A stretch of 54,719 bases of DNA from an uncultured Cryomorphaceae bacterium. GTDB lineage: Bacteria; Bacteroidota; Bacteroidia; Flavobacteriales; Schleiferiaceae. Of the stretch, positions 1 through 8,043 are shown one piece after another (within the stretch, counting starts at the first letter, position 1; every line of letters begins with the position of its first letter). The position numbers and the translations under genes were made by a program. The notes under the pieces are model-generated. The model searched no databases, was not told the origin of the DNA, and was given only the letters and a program-made list of their open reading frames with translations. The DNA lies in the NCBI GenBank assembly GCA_902614915.1, contig CACMMX010000013.1, forward strand, positions 1 through 54,719. Reading direction: 5' to 3'.

Positions 1-202
1 GTTCCCGAACCCAACCACTGGAATGGTGAAAATCAGCCCAGTAGTAGAAGGAACGTACCGTATCTACAACGAAGTTGGTAGAACTATCGGTGAAGGTCAA
101 ATCAAAGAAGCTTTCGACTTCAGTGAGCAAGCAAATGGTATCTATATGCTTATGCTGCAAACTGAAAACGGTACGCAATATTTAAAAGTGGTTAAGCATT
201 AA
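1..202 (+). CDS. C-terminal fragment of a T9SS-secreted protein (5' truncated)
   Basis: Only the last 66 codons lie in the window, read in frame from base 2 to the TAA at 200-202. The fragment opens with FPNPTTG, the conserved start of the type A T9SS sorting domain. It continues through a short beta-rich stretch (YRIYNEVGRTIGEG) to NGIYML and QYLKVVKH at the end, the usual closing pattern. The parent protein should therefore be exported by Sec, passed through the type IX system and attached at the cell surface or released. What the rest of it does cannot be told. A strong terminator follows 28 bases after the stop. Confidence 0.85.
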   Translation, partial: FPNPTTGMVKISPVVEGTYRIYNEVGRTIGEGQIKEAFDFSEQANGIYMLMLQTENGTQYLKVVKH

Positions 203-230
203 TCACACTATTTAAGTACTATTAATAACA

Positions 231-259
231 ACGGCCACCCAATGGGTGGCCGTTTTTTT
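231..259 (+). terminator. Rho-independent terminator after the T9SS protein
   Basis: A perfect 10-bp GC-rich stem (231-240 pairing with 244-253) with a three-base loop (AAT) runs straight into seven T residues. It ends the upstream plus-strand gene. The downstream gene converges on it from the minus strand. Confidence 0.9.
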
Positions 260-307
260 GTTCTTTATTTAGTTGAACAACACACTTAGTTTCATCATTA
301 ATTCAAC

Positions 308-976
308 CTATCGATATTGACTCCACAGTGGGGTTAACGGGAGGTCTGCTTCAAACAACAAGGGAGAGTTATTAATGCTGTCAGGGAATTTAACGGATTT
401 TGCATGCAAGGCAATTTGCCCTTCTATATATGGTTTTTTGGACCCATATTTTGTATCTCCTATAATAGGAGATCCTATAAATGCGAGTTGTGTTCTGATT
501 TGATGGTATCGTCCTGTTAAGGGTTTTACTTCTAATAAATAGCCCCATTCATTAGAGTCAAGTATTTTAAATTCTAAAACAGCTTTTTTTGCGCTCGGAT
601 GTTTTTTGTTTACTACTATTCCTTTTTTATTAACTAAATCTTTACCCAAGTAATTAACTAAGATTCCTTTTTCTATAGCTGGTTTATCATTGACTATTGC
701 CAGATAAGTTTTAATAATATTGCCTTGTTCGAACCACCTATTTAATTTCTTTAAAGTCCCACGTTTTTTTGCAAAAATCATAACTCCACCTGTCACTCTA
801 TCTAGCCTATGTGGAATTCCTAAAAACGGGCGGTTAATTTTTTTCATAAGATACTCGAGGTAAATCGTCTCCATATTCCTCGCCTCAAACTCATTTCCCT
901 CAGCTATAAATCCGCTAGGCTTATTGACTATAAGAAGCTGATTAGATTCATAAATAATTTTGTAATCGCTGTTCAT
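308..976 (-). CDS. RluA-family RNA pseudouridine synthase
   Basis: This 222-residue protein converts specific uridines in rRNA or tRNA to pseudouridine in the cytoplasm. The family signature HRLDRVTGG is at residues 56-64, with the catalytic aspartate at D59, and the later GRYHQIRTQLA motif is also present. It has no N-terminal S4 RNA-binding domain, so it is a short RluA/TruC-like form, and its exact target cannot be named. The frame stays open to a TTG at 988, but I chose the first ATG (976) because homology begins right after it. It stands alone between two plus-strand units. Confidence 0.85.
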   Translation of the reverse strand: MNSDYKIIYESNQLLIVNKPSGFIAEGNEFEARNMETIYLEYLMKKINRPFLGIPHRLDRVTGGVMIFAKKRGTLKKLNRWFEQGNIIKTYLAIVNDKPAIEKGILVNYLGKDLVNKKGIVVNKKHPSAKKAVLEFKILDSNEWGYLLEVKPLTGRYHQIRTQLAFIGSPIIGDTKYGSKKPYIEGQIALHAKSVKFPDSINNSPLLFEADLPLTPLWSQYR

Positions 977-1055
977 AGAATTAAGCAAGTTGATTAACTC
1001 TAAATTAACTGCTGCTCACGTAAAAGTGCCAAGATAATTTCGCATATTGTGAACG

Positions 1056-2312
1056 ATGAAAAAATATTTGGCGATTTTCTCTTTTTTGTTTGTAATTCAG
1101 TCAGTTACGGCACAAGTATCCTCTGTAAGAGTAATGACCTATAACATTTTGAATTACAGAAATTCCACGAATGCGTGCAATGGTAATACAAACTCTGCTA
1201 GTGGCAAAGAAGTCGCCTTAGATACTATTGTACGTAATGTTCAGCCTCATGTTATATGTTTTCAGGAAATTGGGGCTAGCGCTAATAATTCATCCTATTT
1301 ATTAAACAATGCTTTAAATACAATTAATACCTCTTCTTGGTCGACCACAAACTATACAAATAATAGCTTTTCATCCTTAACTAACGTTATAGCGTACCGC
1401 ACTGATATTCTAGGATTGCTTTCGCAAGACGTAATAACAAAAGATCTTACCAATAATAATCTAGTTCGTGTAGTTGATGTTGTGAGATTTTATTTTAAAG
1501 ACCCTCTTTTAACTGCACAGAGTGATACGGTAACCTTTACGCTCATTGGAGCGCATTTTAAAGCAGGTACGGGCACGATAAATTCATCGCAGCGAAATAA
1601 AATGGCTGCTGCAATTATAGATTATATAGAGAATGATGCAAAGGACGCCAATATCATGTTAATGGGTGATTACAATATGTATGGCTCTTCAGAATCAGGA
1701 TATCAAACATTAATCGCAGGAAACGGGTTTCGTTTTGAAGATCCTATAAATTGTTCTGGGAATTGGAATAATAATAGTTCATTCGCAGCTGTCCATACAC
1801 AGAGTACGCGTAATGGTGGTACTAATAGTTGTTTTTCTGGGGGAGGTTTAGATGATAGATTCGATCAGATTCTTTGCTCTGAAGAACTTCTTGAAGGAGA
1901 TGATGGAATGACCTATGTACCAAACACTTATTTTGCCGTAGGTAATGACGGCAATCATTTCAACGACCCGATTAACGTAGGCACCAATTACAGCGTGAGC
2001 GTATCGGTTTTAAATGCTCTATATATATTGAGTGATCACCTTCCAGTTATTGCTGATTTTGATATAGACATGCAGGGTCTATCAGCTATGGATATGAAGT
2101 TGCCAATGATAGAAAATCCTATTCTTCAACCTGCGCAACTAGGTGATTATTATTTGCGTTACGGATTGGAACTCTACACGCCAGCAGGCAGAAAAGTATT
2201 TCAAAAAACAGAAGGTGAGGAATGTACCATTCAGGGATTGCCCGCAGGCTTGTATATCGCTCATTGGGCTAAAGACGGAAGGTCAAAGTCCTCAAAATTG
2301 ATGGTATGGTAA
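1056..2312 (+). CDS. Secreted endonuclease/exonuclease/phosphatase-family protein with T9SS-type C-terminus
   Basis: The protein has 418 residues. A Sec signal peptide (1-20, ending TAQ) leads into an EEP-fold domain (about 24-336). The metal and catalytic positions are all visible: N30 in YNILN, E71 in FQE, H167 in GAHFK, D205 and N207 in GDYN, D270 in DDRFDQ and D327/H328 in SDHLP. The enzyme therefore looks active as a nuclease or phosphodiesterase. The last 60 residues (YTPAGRKVF to KLMVW) resemble a T9SS sorting domain, although the usual PNP start is degenerate. It is the first gene of a run of seven; its stop overlaps the next start by 7 bases. A sphingomyelinase-like specificity is possible, but the domain alone cannot distinguish it from DNase. 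Confidence 0.8.
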   Translation: MKKYLAIFSFLFVIQSVTAQVSSVRVMTYNILNYRNSTNACNGNTNSASGKEVALDTIVRNVQPHVICFQEIGASANNSSYLLNNALNTINTSSWSTTNYTNNSFSSLTNVIAYRTDILGLLSQDVITKDLTNNNLVRVVDVVRFYFKDPLLTAQSDTVTFTLIGAHFKAGTGTINSSQRNKMAAAIIDYIENDAKDANIMLMGDYNMYGSSESGYQTLIAGNGFRFEDPINCSGNWNNNSSFAAVHTQSTRNGGTNSCFSGGGLDDRFDQILCSEELLEGDDGMTYVPNTYFAVGNDGNHFNDPINVGTNYSVSVSVLNALYILSDHLPVIADFDIDMQGLSAMDMKLPMIENPILQPAQLGDYYLRYGLELYTPAGRKVFQKTEGEECTIQGLPAGLYIAHWAKDGRSKSSKLMVW

Positions 2313-4429
2313 GAAGTGTTTTACGGATGCTTTTATTCATGACTCCAGTATTTGGAGCAGCCCAATCATTTGAAGAATATCAAACGACGCGCGCCAATGT
2401 TCGCCTAAGTGCAACTAATGTCGGGACATTTGGGAATGCTTTTCGTGGTTATCGAGACGGTTCTGGAACACCTTCCATGGAGTATCCAGCAGGATCGGGA
2501 ATTGAGCATTTGTTTGAAGGCGGATTATGGTTTGGTGGTATAGATAACGGGATTGTTCGAGTTAGCACTTCGGCCTATGATGCACCTCAAGGCTATGCGC
2601 CAGGCAGAGGAGGATTTGAATTTAATGCTACGCAAGGAGTCAATGTAGTTGAAAAAAGTTCATTGCGATCGTCACCAAACTACAGGGCCGATGCTGTAAG
2701 CCATCAGGACTTTGTATGTAGCTTTAATGATAGTGAAATCTTAGTTCCAGGCACCAGCATTCCAATTAATAACCACATCAATCCAATGAATTTAGACGTG
2801 GATATGTCTGTCTATAATTGGGAATATTCTTTTACTGATTTTATGGTTATTGTAGACCTTACGGTAACTAACCAATCCAGTAATTCTTATGAGGATTTCT
2901 TCATTGGTTTATGGAACAATACCGTAGTAAGAAATATTAATATTACTCCGGCAGGAGCGGGGGGAGCTACTTTCTATTCTCAAGGTGGAAACGGTTTTAT
3001 AGATAGTTTAAACTTGGCTTATTGTTACGATAAGAATGGCGATGTAGGTTTTACGGATAGCTACGTGGGACAAATGTTTTTAGGTGCCGAGGATAAAAAT
3101 GGATTTCAGCATCCTAAAGTTAATTCAGATTCTAAGGTGAATTATAATGCTTGGGTATTCAATAATAGCGGAGCAAATACATTTTTCTTCCCAACCTCTG
3201 ATCAGCAACGTTATCTAAAAATGTCTGACGGATTTAACCACCACCCTTGTTGGGTAGATCCATCAAGCCCGGCTTGCGTTACTACAATGGATGTGGATCT
3301 ACAGTCGGAGTTAAATGCACTTGGGAATCGTTCGGATTTGATATCAGTCGGACCGTTTGATGATTTCCAGCCTCAAGATGTCATCAAGGTTTCTTTCGCT
3401 TATGTGGTGGCGAGGAAATTTGAGGATGGCCTCCCGAATGGGGCGAATAATGCAATACAGCAAACCTATTTACTTGAGGCTGCCAACTGGGCACAGCGCA
3501 CTTATAACGGAGAAGACTCTAATTTTAATGGAATTCTTGATGAAGGTGAGGACAAGGATGGAAACGGTGTTATTACTAGATTCATTTTGCCTTCACCGCC
3601 AGAGACACCCATAATAAGAGTGGAGCCTGGAGATGGCGAGTGCACCATTTATTGGGTTGATAATTCGCGTCAAAGTGAAGATCCAATTTCTAAAAAAAAG
3701 GATTTTGAAGGTTATAATGTTTACGCGACTCAAACGGGATTTGATGTTTTTGGGACTCCTGATTTGCAAAATGATTTAGAATTAGTAGCTAGTTATGATT
3801 CTTTGGCTAATGATTATGGATTTAACACTGGATTTTCAGCAGTTAAATTAGCTTCTCCGGTAACTTTTGATGGCGATACCAACGAATATATCTTTGCTTA
3901 TACCGTTTCTCCTTTACCAAACGGTTGGCAAACTGCAGTAGCTGTGACGGCTTTTGATAAAGGGGATTTAAACAGTGGACTAGAATCCTTAGAGAGTGCC
4001 GTTCTCTCAAATGCTGTACGTGCTTTTCCGGGAGCTAGAGAAAGTAATCTTGATAGTGTATCGCCTTATGTTTATCCCAATCCTTATTATTTGGGAGCAA
4101 GTTGGGAAGGCTCAAGTAATTTCCAAGAGGAAAGTAGAAAATTGATTTTTTCAAACCTTCCCGCAAACTCAAGAGTAACTATTACCACGGCTGGTGGAGA
4201 TTATATTGATAGCTTTGAACATCACGGCGAATACGATGGAACCGATATTCGATGGTTTAGAAGCTTTGGATCTGAAGATCCATCTAGAAACGTGTTCTCT
4301 GGTGGCGAGCATGCTTGGGATTTACTTTCTAGAGAAAGCCAGATTATTGCCCGAGGTATGTACTTATTTACCGTTGAGGATTTAGAAACAGGAAAATCAT
4401 TTACAGGAACTTTTTTAATCGTGAAATAA
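2306..4429 (+). CDS. Exported protein with Ca-binding-like loop, FnIII-like region and C-terminal VYPNPY module
   Basis: I do not recognise a named family for this 707-residue protein. An N-terminal signal peptide (1-20, ending GAAQ) is clear. Residues 403-424 contain a D/N-rich loop (DSNFNG, then DKDGNG) of the type that binds calcium in dockerin-like or thrombospondin type 3 repeats. Residues about 428-560 look like a fibronectin III-type fold. From residue 587 (PYVYPNPYY) to the end (GTFLIVK) is a C-terminal module resembling T9SS or FlgD-like terminal domains, but longer and atypical. The stop overlaps the next gene by one base. A structural or binding role at the cell surface is plausible but unproven. 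Confidence 0.6.
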   Translation: MVRSVLRMLLFMTPVFGAAQSFEEYQTTRANVRLSATNVGTFGNAFRGYRDGSGTPSMEYPAGSGIEHLFEGGLWFGGIDNGIVRVSTSAYDAPQGYAPGRGGFEFNATQGVNVVEKSSLRSSPNYRADAVSHQDFVCSFNDSEILVPGTSIPINNHINPMNLDVDMSVYNWEYSFTDFMVIVDLTVTNQSSNSYEDFFIGLWNNTVVRNINITPAGAGGATFYSQGGNGFIDSLNLAYCYDKNGDVGFTDSYVGQMFLGAEDKNGFQHPKVNSDSKVNYNAWVFNNSGANTFFFPTSDQQRYLKMSDGFNHHPCWVDPSSPACVTTMDVDLQSELNALGNRSDLISVGPFDDFQPQDVIKVSFAYVVARKFEDGLPNGANNAIQQTYLLEAANWAQRTYNGEDSNFNGILDEGEDKDGNGVITRFILPSPPETPIIRVEPGDGECTIYWVDNSRQSEDPISKKKDFEGYNVYATQTGFDVFGTPDLQNDLELVASYDSLANDYGFNTGFSAVKLASPVTFDGDTNEYIFAYTVSPLPNGWQTAVAVTAFDKGDLNSGLESLESAVLSNAVRAFPGARESNLDSVSPYVYPNPYYLGASWEGSSNFQEESRKLIFSNLPANSRVTITTAGGDYIDSFEHHGEYDGTDIRWFRSFGSEDPSRNVFSGGEHAWDLLSRESQIIARGMYLFTVEDLETGKSFTGTFLIVK

Positions 4430-6630
4430 TGAAAAGAGTAGTTTTATTTTTTGTTGTGCTTACAGGCCTATCGGTCAACGCACAAAACTATGTGTCCATT
4501 TCGGACATTAATTACGTGAGCCCTGCAGATTTGGCCACATGTAATGATACTTCTTCCTATTTGGGACAGACAGTAATTACCCGCGGTGTTGTTGTTACTC
4601 CAGGTAATGTTACAGAAGTAGCGTCAGGTTCTGTTACTGGCGGTCTTCGCCCTTTTATCTTTATTCAAGACACTGCTGTTGGCGGTCAGAGTACTCCGTT
4701 TGCAGGAATTGAGGTAATGGGAGTATATCAAAGTAGTACAGGTTCCTTGCAAGTTCCTGCGACTTTTACCCAAGCACTTCCTGGCGATATTGTTGAGGTA
4801 AAAGGTGTGGTAGGAGAGTACAACGGCTCAAACCAATTGTCTCTAGCAGATGCCAATTCATTTAGTATTGTAAACACCATAACGAGTCCAGTGGTAAGCG
4901 ACACTATTGCTGTAGGCGATTTAAACGATCCTCAATTTGTCAATAATGTAGCAACCGGTGAGCCTTATGAAGGTTCTTTCGTTACCTTAACAGATGTTAC
5001 AGTCACTCAAGTAATCCCATTTAGTGGAAATCGTGTCAGTTTTAACATTGTTGATGGTAACGGTAATGGTATGAACGTTAGCGATCGATTTTTAGCTCAA
5101 AAGTTAAACTCTTGGACGACTGTAAATCCAAATTCTCCTCAGAGCCAAGGTGCATTCGTTCCCCCGGTTCCAGGGACATTTTATAACTCCATTTCCGGGG
5201 TAGTACGTCATGATGCGAACGGTTGTACCGGTGATAACGGACGTGGTTATGAAATCAATCCATTCGACGCTTCTCACTATGATATTGGATATGCCCCGCC
5301 GTATATTTCAAACTTTGAGCGCGATCCCTCCATTCCCACTTCAAACCAGGATGTTGAAATCATGTGCTCAATTACGGATTTTGACGGCAGTGTAGATTCA
5401 GTAGCATTTGTATGGAGTTCATTAGATACGCAAAGTGTTGCCAATTTTACGGTAGCACCAATGACTTTGGCTGCGGGAACAACAGATGAATTTGAGTTTG
5501 AGATTCCAAAGCAACCGAATGGAACTTTGATTCGCTATTACATATATGCCAAAGATAATGATGGTAACGAAAGCTATTTACCTTCTAAACCAATCAATCA
5601 AGCTACTCCGAACTTTGATTTTTATACCGTTAGAGATAATGGTTTAATTATTCCCGATATTCAATTCACATACAATTCAAATGGAGCTTCACCTTTGAAT
5701 GGTATAGAGGTTACTGTCAAAGGAATTGTGACAGCATCAACTAAAATAGGTGACTTAGGATTCCTATATATTCAAGATGAAACTGCCACATCTTGGGCAG
5801 GGATATGGTGTGTGGGTATAGGTCTGAACTCATACTATAGAAACGAAGAAGTTGAGGTGACAGGTTTTGTAGAAGAATATTACGGAATGACAAGATTAAA
5901 CGTAACTGCATCTAGTAAGACGGGCAACTTGGGAACAATAACTCCTGTTGTATTAGATCCAACAGATTCGGCCGGCTATGCTAATTATGGTTGGGAGCCA
6001 TATGAAAGTATGTTAGTTCGCTATGAAGGAAGTATGAGTACTCCGTTGTACGTAAGTCTGCCAAATCTCGGTTTTGGCGATTATGGTGTAAGTAACAGTG
6101 CAACAGCTTCAATTTGGAATAGTGGCCGAGTATTGGCAGGTCGCCAGTCCTCTACTGCATATTCTTCATTGAATGTTCAATTGGTGACAGACACCTCGTA
6201 CGCCAATCAAGATGGAGAGATGGATGTGACGCCAATAGTGGTGGATAATACAATGACCTTTGATGCTATTGACGGTATCCTATTCTATGGATTTGGAAAT
6301 TATAGGTTACTGCCTAGAAATAATAATGACTTTACGAATCCTTCAGTGACATTGGACAGTATCTCTGTTCCAACTTCACCTATTGGCATAGATGAATGGG
6401 CCTTCTTAAATCTAAAATTATACCCGAATCCATCAAACGATTGGATGCAATTGGAGAGTAAAGGCGCGGGTACATGGAGTATATATAGTATTCACGGTCA
6501 GCATGTATCAGAATTTCAAACTACAGGTTCCTTGCGTATTTCAACGTTAAAGTTCGAGACGGGAACCTATATTGCTCGATTTCGTGGCCTAGAAGGTGCA
6601 GGTACAATTAGGTTTATGGTACAACGATAA
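4429..6630 (+). CDS. T9SS-secreted protein with two OB-fold-like domains and an Ig-like domain
   Basis: The protein has 733 residues with a signal peptide (1-18). Residues about 45-150 and 405-500 each resemble the OB-fold domain often found in secreted nucleases: a GxVV(T) strand, then FIFIQD or FLYIQDE, then a V(E)V(K/T)G strand. Between them, about 290-390, is an Ig-like domain of the kind that precedes YYIYAKDNDGN. The C-terminus (YPNPSNDW to RFMVQR) is a clear type A sorting domain. No nuclease motif is visible, so this may bind rather than cut. The next gene begins three bases after its stop. Confidence 0.7.
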   Translation: MKRVVLFFVVLTGLSVNAQNYVSISDINYVSPADLATCNDTSSYLGQTVITRGVVVTPGNVTEVASGSVTGGLRPFIFIQDTAVGGQSTPFAGIEVMGVYQSSTGSLQVPATFTQALPGDIVEVKGVVGEYNGSNQLSLADANSFSIVNTITSPVVSDTIAVGDLNDPQFVNNVATGEPYEGSFVTLTDVTVTQVIPFSGNRVSFNIVDGNGNGMNVSDRFLAQKLNSWTTVNPNSPQSQGAFVPPVPGTFYNSISGVVRHDANGCTGDNGRGYEINPFDASHYDIGYAPPYISNFERDPSIPTSNQDVEIMCSITDFDGSVDSVAFVWSSLDTQSVANFTVAPMTLAAGTTDEFEFEIPKQPNGTLIRYYIYAKDNDGNESYLPSKPINQATPNFDFYTVRDNGLIIPDIQFTYNSNGASPLNGIEVTVKGIVTASTKIGDLGFLYIQDETATSWAGIWCVGIGLNSYYRNEEVEVTGFVEEYYGMTRLNVTASSKTGNLGTITPVVLDPTDSAGYANYGWEPYESMLVRYEGSMSTPLYVSLPNLGFGDYGVSNSATASIWNSGRVLAGRQSSTAYSSLNVQLVTDTSYANQDGEMDVTPIVVDNTMTFDAIDGILFYGFGNYRLLPRNNNDFTNPSVTLDSISVPTSPIGIDEWAFLNLKLYPNPSNDWMQLESKGAGTWSIYSIHGQHVSEFQTTGSLRISTLKFETGTYIARFRGLEGAGTIRFMVQR

Positions 6631-6633
6631 CCT

Positions 6634-8043
6634 TTGAAAAAAGTACCTTTCATAATATCTATTTTTACTGCGGCTTTGGGGTGTAAAACCCCCCAAGGTT
6701 CCGTAGAGAATTTAGCTCCTGAAACAAGGATTAGCGTCGATAGTATTCAACGGTTTGGAGACTTACGTTTAAATGCAAATGTTCATTTGTATTGGTTTGG
6801 TTCAGATGAGGATGGTTATGTGGATTATTTTAAAATTCAAGTTAACGAAGACCCTATTGGGATTACTAGATCCAACGATAGTGTATTTACTTTTGTGATA
6901 GATGCAGGGTTGGATTCAGCAGATGTTCTTATAAAGGTTAGTGCCGTTGATCATCAAGGGTTAGAAGATCCAACTCCTGCTCAATTGTGGGTGCCTCTAA
7001 AAAATGCAGCGCCATCTTGCCGTATTGATGCAGATGAGATACAACCTGATAGTGCAAAGATTGTACTAACCCTTCGTTGGGACGCTGATGATATTGATGG
7101 CGATGAAACCATTATAGAAGCCCAAGTTAAATGCAATAATGGTCCTTGGTCGTCTATAGATTTAGGTCAAGGGTTATTGAGTTTCACATTGAATCCGAAC
7201 GGTACTTCAGCTCGTGTCTATCAAAACGGATTTTTAGTTGATACTGCTTTGGACGGTGCCTTGGCAGATGATCAAAATGTGATCTATCTGCGCGTAAAAG
7301 ATTGGGCCGGGTCCTACTCCGAAGTAGACACCTCTAGCACCTTTTATTGGTCGAGTAGATTAACAAATATGCTTGTACTCAACAGTCAACCTGCATATAT
7401 AGGGGCTCAGTATAAGGAATGGCTGGATAGTACTGGAAATTCATATGATTATATCCAGATGGACGCTATTACTGGCATCGGTATTCCGTTCTATTGGAAT
7501 CCATCTATGAAACTTCTTTTTGAGCAATATGATCGCGTCCTTCTTTTTGCTGACGCAACTCAATTTCCAAATAATGGAGGAACAGATTATCTGTTGAATA
7601 TTCTAAGCCCTTCTGTTCAGTCGTATGTCCAGGGAGGAGGAAAGGTGCTTACAAGTGCGCAGATCACTAGTTCTATGGACATGACGGCAATTAATGACAT
7701 TTTTCCTGTTAGTGGATCCGTAACCGCTGCCGGTCAGGCCCGTTTGACAAATGATAGTGCAATTGTACCCGTTGATTCTATGGGGGCGGCACCTTCAGTA
7801 AGTCCAAAAAACATTGTTCTTGGTGTTACTCCAGTAAACCCTGCGGCTGATGCCAATGCCTATTATACCGCTCAACTTACCAAGATAGCGGGTTGGACAG
7901 GAGACAATACGGTTGGAACAATTCGTTCCAGAAACGGAGAGGTCTTTGAAGTCTTTTTTTCGATCCCTTTACATCAATTTTCAAGGTCTAATTCCACAAA
8001 CGGAGGAGACCTCATCAAGCACATTTTAGAGAATGAATTTTAG
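6634..8043 (+). CDS. Lipoprotein with FnIII-like and GATase-like domains
   Basis: The protein has 469 residues and starts with TTG. No ATG lies near the N-terminus, and the lipobox (AALGC, lipidated Cys at residue 17) fits this start exactly. The N-terminal half carries two beta-sandwich, FnIII-like stretches with D-rich loops (SDEDGYVD, DDIDGDE). The second half (about 245-469) resembles a class I glutamine-amidotransferase-like (ThuA/DUF4350-type) fold, with strands LLFEQYDRVLLFAD and VQGGGKVLTS. I see no clear catalytic Cys-His-Glu triad, so it may bind rather than catalyse. It overlaps the TonB receptor gene by 11 bases, so the two products probably work together at the outer membrane. 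Confidence 0.6.
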   Translation: MKKVPFIISIFTAALGCKTPQGSVENLAPETRISVDSIQRFGDLRLNANVHLYWFGSDEDGYVDYFKIQVNEDPIGITRSNDSVFTFVIDAGLDSADVLIKVSAVDHQGLEDPTPAQLWVPLKNAAPSCRIDADEIQPDSAKIVLTLRWDADDIDGDETIIEAQVKCNNGPWSSIDLGQGLLSFTLNPNGTSARVYQNGFLVDTALDGALADDQNVIYLRVKDWAGSYSEVDTSSTFYWSSRLTNMLVLNSQPAYIGAQYKEWLDSTGNSYDYIQMDAITGIGIPFYWNPSMKLLFEQYDRVLLFADATQFPNNGGTDYLLNILSPSVQSYVQGGGKVLTSAQITSSMDMTAINDIFPVSGSVTAAGQARLTNDSAIVPVDSMGAAPSVSPKNIVLGVTPVNPAADANAYYTAQLTKIAGWTGDNTVGTIRSRNGEVFEVFFSIPLHQFSRSNSTNGGDLIKHILENEF

